64,000 nt of DNA from Leptidea sinapis (GCF_905404315.1 NC_066286.1:8811501-8875500), one strand, 5' to 3'. Shown: positions 10,881 to 22,434, counted from the stretch's first letter. Translations and numbers: made by a program. The notes: generated by a model from the letters alone, not told the origin.

Positions 10881-11983
10881 TTCAGTAAAGCCTTCGATCG
10901 TATTGATCACAATTTGCTATTAGCTAAACTATCTGCGTTAGGTATTCATGGAGATCTTTACCGTTTGTTCACGTCTACGGTACGTAGCTCTTACTAAGTT
11001 TGTTCTCAAAATAATTCGTGGAAGAGTGGACTGCACATACTTATTACAGCGTTTGCTGCGTTTCTTTCTACCGACCTCGTACGTACGCGTGCGGCGACAC
11101 GTACTATTAGCGCAGCCACCTGCACGTACTCAAGCGCATAAGCACACGCCTGTAATACGAGCCATCTGTCTTCTAAACTCTGTACTTGAGGTAGCACCAC
11201 AGTGTGATCTATTTCCTAGCTCGATGAGATGTTTGGTCAAAGAATGTAACAAAAGACTTGAGAGTATGATGCCTGTAAGCTCTATAAAATAAGATTACTA
11301 GTTTATAGTTTTGATTGTTTTCTTTCTTTAGTATAATATCTTTGTAACGATTTAGATTTAATCTGTAATGTTACATTGTATTTATTAATAAATAAATAAA
11401 CGTCATATTATGTCCAAAATAGATCACAGTCAGTAGTTTTAAATGGGTATTGATCGACCTGGGTTGAAATTCAATCTGGAGTACCTCAAGAGTCTTTATT
11501 GGGACCTCTTTTATTTGTAATATTAGAAACGATATCAACTCTTGTTTTTATAGCTCTACTTTTTGCTGACGATATGAAGGCCTTAAAATCTATTGGTTCC
11601 ACTAGTGATGCTATTGATTTACAAGAAGATCTTTTGGGACTTGACCAGTATTGTGCTCTCAATTGGACCTTAATTTCTTGAAATGCTTTTAATTTACTTT
11701 TACTCGCAAACAGGAACCCATTCAGTTTCACAATGAGATTAAAAGCCAAAATGTATCTCGTGTATACTCGTGTGTACCTTTGGCACCAAAATAACATTTA
11801 TTGAACATTATTAATGATATTACTGAGAAAGCATACAAAGCATTAAGATTTGTTATCCGGTCATCTCAAGACTTCAAGCAAATAAAAACTTTAAAAGTTC
11901 TTTACTGTGCTTACGTGCGAACCCACTTAGAATACGCGTCTGAAATATGGAACCCTTGTTATGTGCAACGAACGGGTGGCTAG
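10881..11983 (+). pseudogene. LINE RT remnant interrupted by another LINE
   Basis: Plus strand. First part: DFSKAFDRIDHNLLLAKLSA then LGIHGDLYRLF (10881-10975). After a 0.4-kb insert the same RT resumes at about 11410 with RSQSVVLNG, SGVPQESLLGPLLF and FADDMKAL (FADD catalytic box, about 11558). Then NVSRVYSCV-like connector sequence and KTLKVLYCAYVRTHLEYASE with IWNPCY to 11980. Motif order is exactly that of a CR1/Jockey-type RT. One in-frame stop after VVLNGY and several frame changes. Its 5' boundary abuts, head to head, the minus-strand LINE ending at 10880. Confidence 0.82.
10976..11399 (+). mobile_element. 5'-truncated LINE 3' end inserted in the RT remnant
   Basis: The plus-strand ORF through 11292 ends like the C-terminus of CR1-type LINE proteins: LPTSYVRVRRHVLLAQPPAR, then KHTPVIRAICLLN and CDLFPSS, and a stop at 11290-11292. 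A short 3' UTR follows, ending in a TAAATAAATAAA tail at 11399. ACGTC occurs at 10971-10975 and 11400-11404, a plausible 5-base target duplication. Excising the insert restores the host RT reading from LYRLF to the SVVLNG block. Confidence 0.75.
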
Positions 11984-11984
11984 T

Positions 11985-12600
11985 AGGTAGGGACGGCTTG
12001 TTGAAGTTACTAAGAGCAGCTTTCAACATTGACCAGAACTTGCGTGTTCCAGTCGGGTAACTGGAACGCTGCTTGCCGATTCTGACGTTCTTCGATTTGG
12101 CACGGGCGATTAGCCACTTAAAGAATGTGGAGGCACGGTTATATTTCCTCTTTAGAACTTTGCAGTTTGGATCCGGTTTCTGCGCTGCCGTTATGGGACC
12201 TGTAGACATAAGGAAAGATGCGGACGCGGTCCTCAAAAGCCCGAACGAGAATGCTCGGGGAGGGATTCTCCGTCTCCGGTAGAGCCGGTACCCTCCTGGG
12301 GTAAAATCTATTTAAGCACCGCTGTCACCGGAGGCCCCCCCTCCATTATTATGGAGGGGGTGGCCTCCGGTCCTCGACACTAACCTATGCGAAACGTAGC
12401 GGCACTAGGCCGCTACTTCACTCCGGTATTCTGTGCGAGTGTAGTAATTAACCCGGACGGGTCTGGCCCAATTGTCCTGACGTCATAAGACGGCAGCGTG
12501 ACTCTTCCACTTCTAAAAAGCCCTTAGTCGCCTCTTACGACACCCTTGGGCCTGGGAATCCCCTATTCTTTTTCGCCTCGGGGACAACAAGCACAGGGCA
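11985..12600 (-). pseudogene. Fragment of a LINE: structured GC-rich 5' part plus RT linker
   Basis: Minus strand from 12600: a GC-rich non-coding segment with strong hairpins, then (12236 to about 11990) a peptide with KRKYNRASTFFKWLIARAKS and YPTGTRKFWSMLKAALSNFN, recognisable as the endonuclease-RT linker of lepidopteran Jockey-like LINEs. The 5' segment and linker are not normally adjacent, so ORF1 and the endonuclease are deleted. It abuts the plus-strand RT fragment at 11983. Confidence 0.65.
12328..12370. repeat. Strong GC-rich hairpin
   Basis: CCGGAGGCC and CCCCTCCAT pair with ATGGAGGGG and GGCCTCCGG across a four-base TATT loop, giving an almost perfect 19-20 bp stem. A smaller hairpin, GTAGCGG and CCGCTAC, follows at 12396-12416. 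Both lie in the presumed 5' untranslated part of the LINE fragment. Confidence 0.88.
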
Positions 12601-13629
12601 AATATCTATTCTACTATTAAATTTCCTTAAATCGGAAAGTAACTTCATTACAATCAGAACTGAACCATCAAGTTGTATTACGAAAATACGAAATTTTACT
12701 TTTTGACATAAGCTTCGATCCTATTCGCCTTTTGTTACGAGATGTGAGCTACAGAACTCAAGTCAAACCAGTCTCTTTCCAGGTTTTTCAACCATAATGT
12801 CTTTGTACCTGTGGGGCAGTTCTGTTAAATAACAGCAACTGTTTTTCTACGCTTGTCGTTCGAGTCGTACAGTGCTAGTTGACGTATTCTACTAATTCTC
12901 ACTGCACTGCAAATGTCTCTCTACAAGGGTGAAAAAATCTACAAAAAACAAGTAGTTTGTAATTGAAATAAAAATATTATTATTCTTTGGATATTTTATG
13001 TTTAAATTTCGGCAGTCAATAAGTAAAATATAAAGCCTCATAGCTGACACAAATGGAAGCAAGAAAGTCACAGGAGATTTCATCTTTTTAAATATACTTT
13101 ATAATTATATAATTATCTTGTATTTCATGAAAAAGCGTCCGATTGACTGAAAAGTTTTCATAATAATGCTGCTGAAAACATATGGAATAATAGAATATTA
13201 TAAATACACATTTTTGTACAGGGTTGTCAGCACAGAAACATTCACGAACCGTGTTTGAAACTCAGGAGAAGTTTTTCGCAACAAATGAATTCCTTCCTTT
13301 GACGCGTGATTCGCATGTCTAATATTCAGTATTGTGAATAACGGGGACGCCGGCTGAATAAGATTGCTGAACCATAATATGGCGTTTCTACATAATATAA
13401 CGCATATCGTTATATGAAATCACTATACAGCTTACATAATATTCATTCATATTGTTACGAGATCCGTGAGACCTTCATGAATTTTCGCGGAAAGACATAA
13501 AATTCGATCTCTACCAGCATAAGGGATTCTATACACTTTGTCTCACGCACTAAGGTCGAGTATTACATTATTTCCTGTTTACATAAACAACATGCTTAGT
13601 TGTTTATAACTTCAGTTATAATTCTTTAG
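12601..13629. other. No recognised feature
   Basis: Low-GC sequence without supportable ORFs or terminal repeats. Confidence 0.4.
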
Positions 13630-13975
13630 GTGCGTTATGAATAAATTATGAGAGTGAAATTTTAAGATGCGCGCGCATCACTGTAACTCAAAAGTAACAG
13701 CTTGAAGTTGGTTCCTAAAATTATCCGACGTTTGCGTCATTCGTTATTTTTTTTTTTTTTTTTGGTTTCTTCGTCCATTATGAGGACAGGCAAAGCCCAT
13801 ACGCTACATCATTATTTAATAATTAATTGTTCAAAGCCATCTTTGCAAGATTTTTACAAAATCGTTCTTTCTAAAAACGTAGAATAGAACGAGGAATAAA
13901 TCATTTTAATGCTTCTGCTTCGTTAGGTCAAAGAAGTATAACTTCTTGCGTGCATACGTAAGTACACACACACGT
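13630..13975 (+). repeat. Dispersed repeat, copy 2
   Basis: Same family as 1170-1495; it additionally keeps AAGATGCGCGCGCATCAC near its left end, a GATGCGCGCGCATC palindrome that is deleted in the first copy. Confidence 0.75.
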
Positions 13976-14757
13976 TTTTATTTTTTGTTTATTATTTACT
14001 ACACGGTTTCCTTTAGAACTTTCGATATAGCAAGCGATACGATAACTGCGAAAATGTTATTGGTTAAGTGTTTTACTGAAAAATGGAATGTATACTTAAT
14101 TATTTTCAGATTTGTCCTGCTGTTTTCCGAACCCTGTAGTCCTAACACTTAACAATATTCATGATTTAAATTAATTTACAAAGCAGACGGTAATCACTGG
14201 TTGGTTCTGCACAGGGTTTCCTAGTGAGCCATCCAGAGCAATAATTACATTAAAGGTGCCTCTTTGTTTTAGCTATGATATATTCATTGTATAAGTTTAA
14301 AGCCATTAAGAAGCGATTAAAAGATTTAAAAGCAAAGATTAAGAGTAAAATTGTGACATTCACAGGTACCTACGATTTTTTGGACTAACAAAATAAACTT
14401 ATAAATAATAGACTAATATATGACTTTTGATCTTTTAAGTTTGACGTAAGTATCTTTGTTTACCTGATCTGCGTAAAACCCTGCTGTCGCTGTTAAATTT
14501 ACAGCTATACTTTCATTTAATACTTTAAATGATTGCAATAAAAAAACAAACAGGTACGAGTGCCGAGAGTATTTAATCAACATGTGATTTTTTTTTATTC
14601 ATTCTTTACTTTAAACTTTGTATTACCAAGAAAAGCAGTTATTGATGACATCACCGGCCAAGCACCACAAACGGCGCCCAAGCATGGACCAGCCATATAT
14701 ATATTCGTGAATCGATCGGTAGTTACCATTATCAGAAAGGCTCCAAAAACGTTTGAT
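13976..14757. other. No recognised feature
   Basis: No supportable coding or repeat structure seen. Confidence 0.4.
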
Positions 14758-15231
14758 TGATATATATATGTATAAATGAATTGCTGTTCGTTAGTCTCGC
14801 TAAAACTCGAGAACGGCTGGACCGATTTGGCAAATTTTGGTCTTAAATTATTCGTGGAAGTCCAAAGAAGGTTTGAAAGGTGAATAAATATGAAAATGCT
14901 CGGAATTACATAAAAACAACAATATTGTTTTTCTTATGATGTGTCCTGCGTCGTTCAGAAATCAAATTGAAAGAATAGTTTAAAATGAATTAGAATCTTT
15001 ATATCTTTCTGTCTTTCTCAGGAGGTATACAAGGAGTACAAACATAATTTTAGCTACCTATAGATTTTAGATTATTAGTTTTAGATATTTAGTTGGTAGA
15101 TTTTATGCACGATTTAATGTTTCTTAGGTCTGTGAATTGGTCGCCATCTATTTTTTATACCCCAAAATTTTAATTCTTGTATTTTTCTTTTTACTTTATA
15201 TGGCAATACAACGTTTGCTGGGTCAGCTAGT
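14758..15231 (+). mobile_element. Non-autonomous Helitron-like element
   Basis: Starts in a TATATATATGTATAAATG run followed by AATTGCTGTTCGTTAGTCTC and GAACGGCTGGACCGATTTGG, and ends with ACAACGTTTGCTGGGTCAGC then TAG (a CTAG terminus followed by T). The same start and end sequences bound 29775-30157, and the end sequence appears reversed at 26163. Ends of the TC...CTRR type with no target duplication are the Helitron signature; the class assignment is inference. Confidence 0.6.
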
Positions 15232-15532
15232 AATGTATGAATAAATAATAAGTAATATTAAGTAAAACAATAAAACTAAAACACATTAAATACAATACAT
15301 TACTGTACTCGTAATTTAATGTTCATATTTGTATAACATAAATAAAACTGTTAAAAGATTTCACACGAGTGTAAGCAAAGGGCAACGAAATTTGAATATT
15401 TTATAATGCGTCTAACTTTCCCTCGTAAAGGCAAGCCCTGTGATGATTACACACACAGGGTTGGATTCAAACTTTTAGGAGTCCAATAAAAACATTGGGT
15501 TCATGAAACAAATCATCGAAGAGATTAATTTT

Positions 15533-15804
15533 CGTAATTGGAGTTAGTTCCTGAAAAACGTTCCAAGCTACAAACATCACATTTTAAAGAATTCGTGTTT
15601 AAAGTTTAATAAATATTAGTGTATTCCGTATATGTGGATAAGGCTATGTAGTCATGAAGTCATGAAGTCATTTAAAGAGTGACAGAGGGGCTGCCATTTT
15701 TTGTCAGTCCGTTAATATGAATCACGTGACCAGTTTTGTGTTCTTAACTAAATTTCGACATGATTGTGGTTTGGAACGTTATTCTGGAATTACGTCCAAT
15801 TATA
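15533..15804. mobile_element. TIR MITE, copy 1
   Basis: Imperfect inverted ends of roughly 40 bp: left GTAATTGGAGTTAGTTCC then AAAAACGTTCCAAGC; right, reversed, ATAATTGGACGTAATTCC then AACGTTCCAAACC. An inverted copy of the whole element is at 62874-63132. No ORF. The intervals on either side (15232-15532 and 15805-16789) show nothing recognisable. Confidence 0.7.
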
Positions 15805-16789
15805 GTCTTTAACTATTTATTATTAATTAACATTAACTTTCACTCACAATATAATTTTCATGAATGAAATGCAAAATTTACTAACCGTTTCTATAATATA
15901 AAGCCTCAAAGCTGATACGAATGGAAGCAAGAAAAGGATCAGCAAGAAAAGATCATCAGGAGTTTCCTTTTTAAACATGATCTTGTATTTCATGAAAAAG
16001 CCTGAAAATTCCTAAGATACGAGTATATATTATGGTTTATATATTAATGCTTGCAGACATACTGTTTAAAGAATACAATTACATTTACCGGTTAGCCAAT
16101 TACCACTGTTGATTGGTGTCATTACTTCCCATTCACTGAAAACTGTTGCTTAAAATCATCGAAATTTTCTCATTCGACATCGAAAGTTTTACACTTAATG
16201 TTCTCACCGGCTTGAATGCTGCAGACTGTCTCAGACTGATTCAGTTGCCTGTTTGACTGGTAGTTGGTTGATAGTTATATATTTTGGATTTAGTTTGGAT
16301 AGTTTGATTACACCAAAGTAAATTACAACTGTAGTATTTGGTATTAATGTTAATGTTTCACTAAAACAATAGTTGGTAACCATTTATCCATTTTGGCAAA
16401 TAAATATAATATTTAAACAAAACGTAGGTACTATTACTATAATGTGTGTATTCGTTTTGGAACATAAATTGTTTTAATTTACATACAGTGGGTTTCATTT
16501 ATGTGGAGATATTTTATTTTATGACACACAAATAATGTGGCTTTCTATTCGTAACAGAATTATCAAAGTCAGCTTAGTAGATCCAGAGATTACAGCTACA
16601 AAAAATTTACTTCTTTGACTTTTTTCAACTTTCGTAGGCAAAAGAGAAAAGAGTGGCCGTTGAGTTTCTTGTATGTTCTTCTCATAGCACTACTTTTTCA
16701 GAACATATGGTAGATTCAGTAATTTAAAGAAATATTTATAGTGACGATTCAAAAGCGTTTAGTTTAAGCCTAATTGAATAAAGTTTTTT

Positions 16790-17043
16790 TTTTATTGACA
16801 CACTTCTTACACAAATTATCTTGCCCCAAGTTAAGCATGTATAGCCTGTGGTATGGGTTACAAGACAACGATATATTTAATACAATACACTTACTTAAAC
16901 ATACATAAATTCATATAAACATCCATGACTCAGAAACAAACATCCATATTCATCATATAAATCCTGGAACCTACCGGGATTCAAACCCGGGACCTCTAGC
17001 TAAGTAGGTAGGATCGCTAACCACTCGGCTATACAGGTCGTCA
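16790..17043 (-). repeat. tRNA-derived SINE, best copy
   Basis: Minus strand from 17043: a tRNA-like head with an RNA polymerase III A-box-like TAGCCGAGTGG and a B-box-like GGTTTGAATCC about 40 bases later, then a tRNA-unrelated body and a tail ending TGTGTCAATAAAA. Copies at 1878-2090, 4022-4607 and 48762-48985 share body and head. Transcription by pol III is what the family type implies; activity is not shown. Confidence 0.85.
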
Positions 17044-17870
17044 AAAGTTTGAACATTGACTTTAGGCAAATCTTCATAAAGACCCATTCCATCGATTGGC
17101 TTTTCCTTTCAGGTTCATACAACATACAAAGTCACAAAATTTTATTTAATATAAGTGTAGATAAAATATTTCCCGGATGAAATTCAAGGCCCCATGAATT
17201 ACTAAATACGGCCCCTTGCAGCCGCGATGAAAGAACACCTCTATATTATTTTTCTGCCTCCCCGTTCATCTCTCAGAAATTGATGGATAAATATTTTTTA
17301 TGGACTCGAGAGATGAATTTTCTCGTATGTTTGGAATCTTTTTTACTTTTACTTTGGGACGTTTAAGGTTTAACGAGATTAGGTTGTTTATGAGGATGAG
17401 TTCCGAGTCGGCTGGCTCTGCGATACTCAATCATGTTTTTTATTTTTCTCTTGAATAATTTTGTTTTTACGCAGATCGGATTGCGATAACATATTTTCAG
17501 GATTTTCTTTTATTAGCATAATGGTTCGGGAATCTGTATTGTTAAATTTATTTCAACAGATTTTTTAATTGAATGCACAATTTTCATCAAGTAGTTAAAT
17601 AACTAATGAAAATTTGCCGAACTCGATCGTTGAAATTATAAATTTAAAGTTATATACCTTAATACTTAACTTAAGTAATAAGTTCGTACCTATTGTATGG
17701 TTTGACATCTATTATTATATGTCTGTCTGTCTGACAAAGCGAAGTATCCATCGCTACTCGGTTACACGTCATAGCCGTAACAGTAAATTAAGAATTACGT
17801 TTTTCACCATCTAAATTGTAATTTGGATATGTTGGAACATCTATTGTACAAGAATGCTAATTAATATTAA
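17044..17870. other. No recognised feature
   Basis: No supportable ORF or repeat noted. Confidence 0.4.
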
Positions 17871-18322
17871 GGCGGTGATACACATGCCAGTAAATCGAGA
17901 AAGCAGCTGGCATGAGAGTTACTGGCATTTACGAGTAACTGGCACAATGCGGATACATTTGCAAGTAATACTGGCTTGCATGTTGTGCCCTTGCACGCCA
18001 GTAATACCATCGCGTATACATAGGACAGTTCGTGAGAGAACTCGTACCTATTCACGAGGGCTAAAAATGGATAACAATCGAGGTGAATTAAACAAAACCA
18101 ACGTGTCAGCTACTGGCTTGCTCGTAGCTGTCGCGTCTGTTGCCAGTTTGGCAAACCCCCCGTGACACCTCCTTCAACGGGCATGCAAGTAAATCAAATG
18201 TTGTGCTAGCTACATGTATGTCAGGTACAGGCGTGCCAGTTAGCTTATACACATTACACTAGCTGGCACGTGCAAGGAACTGGTATGCTAGTGTGCAAGC
18301 TACGGACATGTGTATCCCCAGC
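17871..18322. mobile_element. MITE-like element with many CTGGCA sites
   Basis: Ends are inverted: GGCGGTGATACACATG at left and CATGTGTATCCCCAGC at right share GATACACATG. Inside are seven exact CTGGCA/TGCCAG hexamers plus several one-mismatch versions, clustered towards both ends. The ORF through it is spurious. Superfamily uncertain. Confidence 0.65.
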
Positions 18323-18952
18323 TTTATAATATAAAAAATAAACGAATTGCCAGATAGCCTATAAAATTTATATAAAATGAACGGTTAATATAAATCTTAC
18401 TGAAAAAAAAATTTAGAACTACAATCATATTTTGTATTTATATAATGTAAATATTAAAATACCATTATGTAACTAGTATAATTATTCCAATAAACGAAGA
18501 AATCGCAAGGGAGAATTTTCGAGGTATTTAAGTATTGTGTAACTGTTATTGTACGTTTTGTTTTGAACAATATATGGGAAAATATCCAATTATCGAAAGC
18601 AATAATAACTAACCTATTTTCACACAAACCCTTTGCCTAACTGTACCACTTTATAGTACAAATGGTATGATCTGTTGAGTGCAAGACTTCCGAACCTTCT
18701 GGTGCAAAATCGTTTGCTCATGGCTCTTACCAATACCTATTACGGTACAAATTTTTTGACATGAAATATTGTTATCAGTTTCAAACAGTTGTAGTATGGT
18801 ATCAACTATAAATACATATTCGGTAACAGCCTATATATGTTTTCGTCTATAAACCAAATGTGGTTTTTGTTGTTATCCTTAATATTGAATAATGATTTAA
18901 GTATTCTTCTTTTATTGTATTTTGGTTTGAGCTGATGGTCTTGTTGCCAATG
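18323..18952. other. No recognised feature
   Basis: AT-rich, no supportable structure. Confidence 0.4.
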
Positions 18953-18960
18953 CTCTAAAT

Positions 18961-19184
18961 CATAGGTTCTCAACGTGGGCGATAACGCCCCCTTGTGGGC
19001 GTTTGAGACTTTCGGGGGGGCAGAAGAAGACCCAAAGAAAATTAGGGGGCATTGAGATGGCGCAGATGGGGCGTGGGTAGATTAAAAAATATAGTCTGAA
19101 AACGCAAAAAAATAGACGAAAATACCCTAGAAAAAAACACATTCTCAAAGTGGGCGGTGAGCAAAATAAGGTTGAGAAACTATA
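18961..19184. mobile_element. hAT-like MITE with 8-bp target duplication
   Basis: 224-bp element. Left end CATAGGTTCTCAAC and reversed right end TATAGTTTCTCAAC form 14-bp TIRs with two mismatches. CTCTAAAT is repeated exactly at 18953-18960 and 19185-19192. The 8-bp duplication and the GGTTCTCAA-type TIR fit hAT. No transposase. It lies just downstream (3') of the ommochrome-binding protein gene. Confidence 0.88.
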
Positions 19185-19494
19185 CTCTAAATAAATTAAA
19201 CTCACTAAGCAGAATCTAAATTATAATAAAAAGATTGTTTCTTCTAGTGTCGATATTTTTTAAGAATCATCTTGTTGATCTTAGGATACAAAGCCAAAGT
19301 AATGGGAACATTTTGGGACAATGGGAACAATTGTCTATATATATTTATTATATTTAATATATTTTTTGCTATAATTGCCTTGCCTCTTTTTAAATCTTGC
19401 AAATTGAAGAATTCAGTAAAATCTAAGCTTATATTAAATATCTAAGTGCAACTAAATCAATATCTGCAAGAAAACAACCAACCAGGCGGAATTA

Positions 19495-19500
19495 TTTATT
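19495..19500 (-). promoter_or_regulatory. AATAAA polyadenylation signal
   Basis: AATAAA on the minus strand about 70 bases past the stop codon of the ommochrome-binding-protein-like gene; spacing and strand fit its 3' end. Confidence 0.65.
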
Positions 19501-19569
19501 AGTAATAGTTACGTTTTGGTAATAACAATACAACGATTATTACATTAGTATTGTAAAACAATATAACTG

Positions 19570-20441
19570 TTAACAATTCGTGGTATTAGCATTTATTAAT
19601 CTATATACACTCTTACCAGAAGCAAAGAGGAAATTATTATCATTATCAAAGGTAAGCGCATTTAAGCCTTCAATTTTAGCCACTATTTCTACTCGAGATT
19701 TTGCTAGTTGCTTTTCGATGGTCACTTTGTATATACCATCTATCCACCACGCATAAACATTGTCATCTAAATCTATGACAAGTCCACGAAAATATGCATT
19801 CTTCGAAATCCAATAAGTTTCATCGCGTCTAGCTACATACAGACCATACGTACTAATAAACACAATTTCATAATCTTTATTGATAACGAAATTCTTTACT
19901 GGAATATGCTCAATAATAACATCGAAATTATCGCCTTTCTTCTTAATAATCTTTTGTTCACCAAACCTAACAAAATATACATGTCCCTTATAGAATAGAC
20001 TAAGTACTGTGTCGCCTCTTGAACTATAAGGTGCTACTCTATTTGATTTTGTATCTAAAACATAAATGCCATCACTTCCACCTAAATAAACCAGGCTGTT
20101 ATCTTGATCTAGAGCAAATGTACCAAAATTAAGTGTTTGATGTCCTCCAGAAATGATACTAGTATTTCTAGGGTCATCTATATTGATAAATCCAACTTTT
20201 TTGTATTCCCGATCGGTGACATTAGGTTCAAATGTGAAGAACAACGTGTTCGTTGATCGTAGGACATCCAGTTTTGTGATTACAATGCTTTCTCTGAATG
20301 GTGCTTCCAAGTCAAAGAGGTAATTAATTGTGTGGCATATCTGTTCAACTTTGTAACAATCTGTGCAGGCTTCTGGCTCATTTACTGCTTGTGAGATAAC
20401 TGATGCTATTGTTATGATGACGATGACCAGCAAAACTTTAT
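19570..20441 (-). CDS. Ommochrome-binding-protein-like secreted protein, terminal exon
   Basis: Minus-strand exon, stop TAA at 19572-19570. It begins at 20441 after TTTTTTTCAG, a textbook acceptor; the reading upstream of this (LLLLLKDQYFFS) is intron, so the longer open frame should not be used as the start. The exon opens in phase 1, so one base of its first codon comes from an unseen first exon. It starts with a hydrophobic signal-peptide-like stretch (KVLLVIVIITIASVISQA), then a Cys pair region (CTDCYKVEQIC), then about 250 residues with repeated beta-propeller-like blades: FALDQDNSLVYLGGSDGIYV, VFISTYGLYVA, GLVIDLDDNVYAWWIDGIYK, ALTFDNDNNFLFASG. Possible N-glycosylation sites are NVT, NTS and NTT. 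The overall pattern matches lepidopteran ommochrome-binding proteins, secreted haemolymph proteins that bind ommochrome pigment. Family assignment is by recall, not search. No in-frame damage is seen, so it may be functional. Confidence 0.82.
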
Positions 20442-21779
20442 CTGAAAAAAAATATTGATCTTTTAATAATAATAATAGATAGTTGGTGATCACACCCTCA
20501 CATGATGCCACATGAATGCCGTGCACGGAACGTTTTCACAAATCACAAATATAGCATTTTATCTAGCCTAAGTTGCTTGCTATAACATGAGTTATTTTCC
20601 ATGGAAGTGCGTCTAAAATCGTTCGAGCCGGAACAAAAAAGAAACATAATTTAATTAGCCGTCTGGTATACCTTCAATGCTTAGATAATTTATACGCATA
20701 GATAGAGTCTCTTGCTGTTAGACAAACGATAAAAACAGGCCAGGAGTAATAATTTAATGTGCGTGACACGCTACGTCTTACACTCGCGATTGTATGGCAT
20801 GTTGTTTTTTGAGGTTTTCACAGCTATCATAGTCTAGATGTATGAATGATCAAAGCTACAATACATTTATTTAAATAAAACTCAAATTCTATCACAAAAA
20901 ATAGACACTATTTTTTTCTCTACAATTATAATATATAGATGTATTAAATAAGTAGGTATCATGGTAATATTACAGAACAAAATTAGCTGACACAATAGGG
21001 CTATCTATTAATTTTGGTAAGTCAATATTTTGTTCAAAGCGGCCAGTTATGATGAGCAAGTAATTGGCTAATAGGACACTTGAGCTCGACCGATGTTTAC
21101 TGCTGATACACAAACACTGACATCATATAACGCATAGGGTTGTCAAATTAGGACAGCATCAAAATTTAAAATAAAATCACTGACCTGTATAAATATCACT
21201 GGATACGCTGTTCAATATGATTGATAGCAAATTTTTTGTGCCTATTTGATGTGCCACTCGCGAGCGTCCAGAGATCTAATTTTGACGTATAATACAAATG
21301 GCTGCGATACTCTGAAGTATTTTGCATTTTGAAATATTTTGATAGTTTTCCGTGTTATTTATACTTCAAGAATCAACGTAACAGAGTACACATTTTTTTT
21401 TAAATAGTTTCCCAACATCTATGGATGTTTACTGAGGTTCTCATCACAGTTTTAGTACCGCAGACTCTTGCTACATGGCCAACAGCGAATACAGAGTAAT
21501 AGTACAGAAAAATCACTAAGTAACACCTTTTGAAGAAATAACTACTTTAGCTGTACGATACTAAGATTCACTTTTCGTTGCACTTAGTTGGTTATGGTGG
21601 AATCTCAATACATTGATTTATACGCACACTACGATTTGTTTTTTGAGAAGAAAGAGCAATTAAATATATTTTAAAAATGCATTATATTTATACATTATTC
21701 TCTTAGATGAACTTAATCCAAAAAAAAGTTTTTTTCTACATTAACATTTACAAGTGGGAGGCTCTATAGTTTTTTTTTA
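20442..21779. other. Upstream region of the ommochrome-binding-protein-like gene
   Basis: Must contain the intron and probably the short first exon and promoter of the minus-strand gene, unless they lie farther out. I could not fix either. It also holds the 100-bp repeat at 20701-20800. Confidence 0.4.
20701..20800 (+). repeat. 100-bp dispersed repeat, copy 1
   Basis: Shares GATAAAAACAGGCCAGGA and CTACGTCTTACACTCGCGAT with 62706-62811 (same strand) and, reversed, with 49674-49771. Confidence 0.8.
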
Positions 21780-22084
21780 ATGAAAATAAGAGAGACGAGC
21801 AGGACATTCAGCTGATGGTAATTGATACGCACTACCCATTATAATGCAGTGCCGCTCAGAATTCTTGAAAAACCCAAATATTCTGAGCGGCTCTACAATA
21901 TTGCGCTCATCCCCTTGAGACATAATTCATTATGTCTCATTTGCCAAGTAATTTCACTAGCTATGGCGCCCTTCAGACAGAAACACAGTAATGTTTACAC
22001 ATTACTGCTTCACGGCCGAAATAGGCGCCGTTGTGGTACCCATTATCTAGCCGGCTTCCTGTGCAAAGGAGCATCCCACTGGTA
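21780..22084 (+). repeat. 300-bp dispersed element, copy 1
   Basis: Family of about 300 bp running from GGGACGAGACGAGCAGGACG-like sequence to TGTGCAAAGGAGCCTCCCAC-like sequence. Orientation is arbitrary. Conserved interior includes the inverted pair GTGCCGCTCAG and CTGAGCGGCAC and a CAGTAAT and ATTACTG hairpin. No TIRs or credible protein. Other copies: 22737-23014, 23105-23266, 26246-26530, 33337-33620, 49772-50080 and 60108-60409. Confidence 0.88.
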
Positions 22085-22321
22085 TATTAATTCAAGCATT
22101 GAAGCAACCCTACACAGCTGATCAATATTACAGCTGCTATCCTTCACCCATATTACGCACACGAAAGCTATCAATTAATGGTTGCTGTTAACATTATTAG
22201 TTAGGAAGGTACTTTAATAATGTTGATAGAAAACATAAGGTTAGTCGTGGACTTAGGATACACTAGCGTATATGACCTGACGAACACTGAATGTGTGCGT
22301 TAGCTGATCTAGGATAGTTAC

Positions 22322-22428
22322 TTATGCAACTGTTGTGTAATGGGGTAAGGGGTATTAAAACACGAATGTGGGCATATAATAATAGTATCACATGTGTGTT
22401 TTAATACCTAATTATTAACAGTTGCATA
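22322..22428. repeat. Foldback element with two nested arm pairs
   Basis: TTATGCAACTGTT (22322) pairs with AACAGTTGCATA (22417-22428), and GGTATTAAAACAC (22351) pairs with GTGTTTTAATACC (22396-22408). Confidence 0.8.
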
Positions 22429-22434
22429 CAAGAC

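Noticed and set aside
17854..18165. 103-codon open frame
   Set aside because: Lies inside the TIR element and is explained by its CTGGCA repeats; no domain seen.
20442..20526. Upstream extension of the ommochrome-binding-protein-like ORF to a GTG at 20526
   Set aside because: Contains the polypyrimidine tract and splice acceptor; no ATG, and the translated part is not signal-peptide-like.
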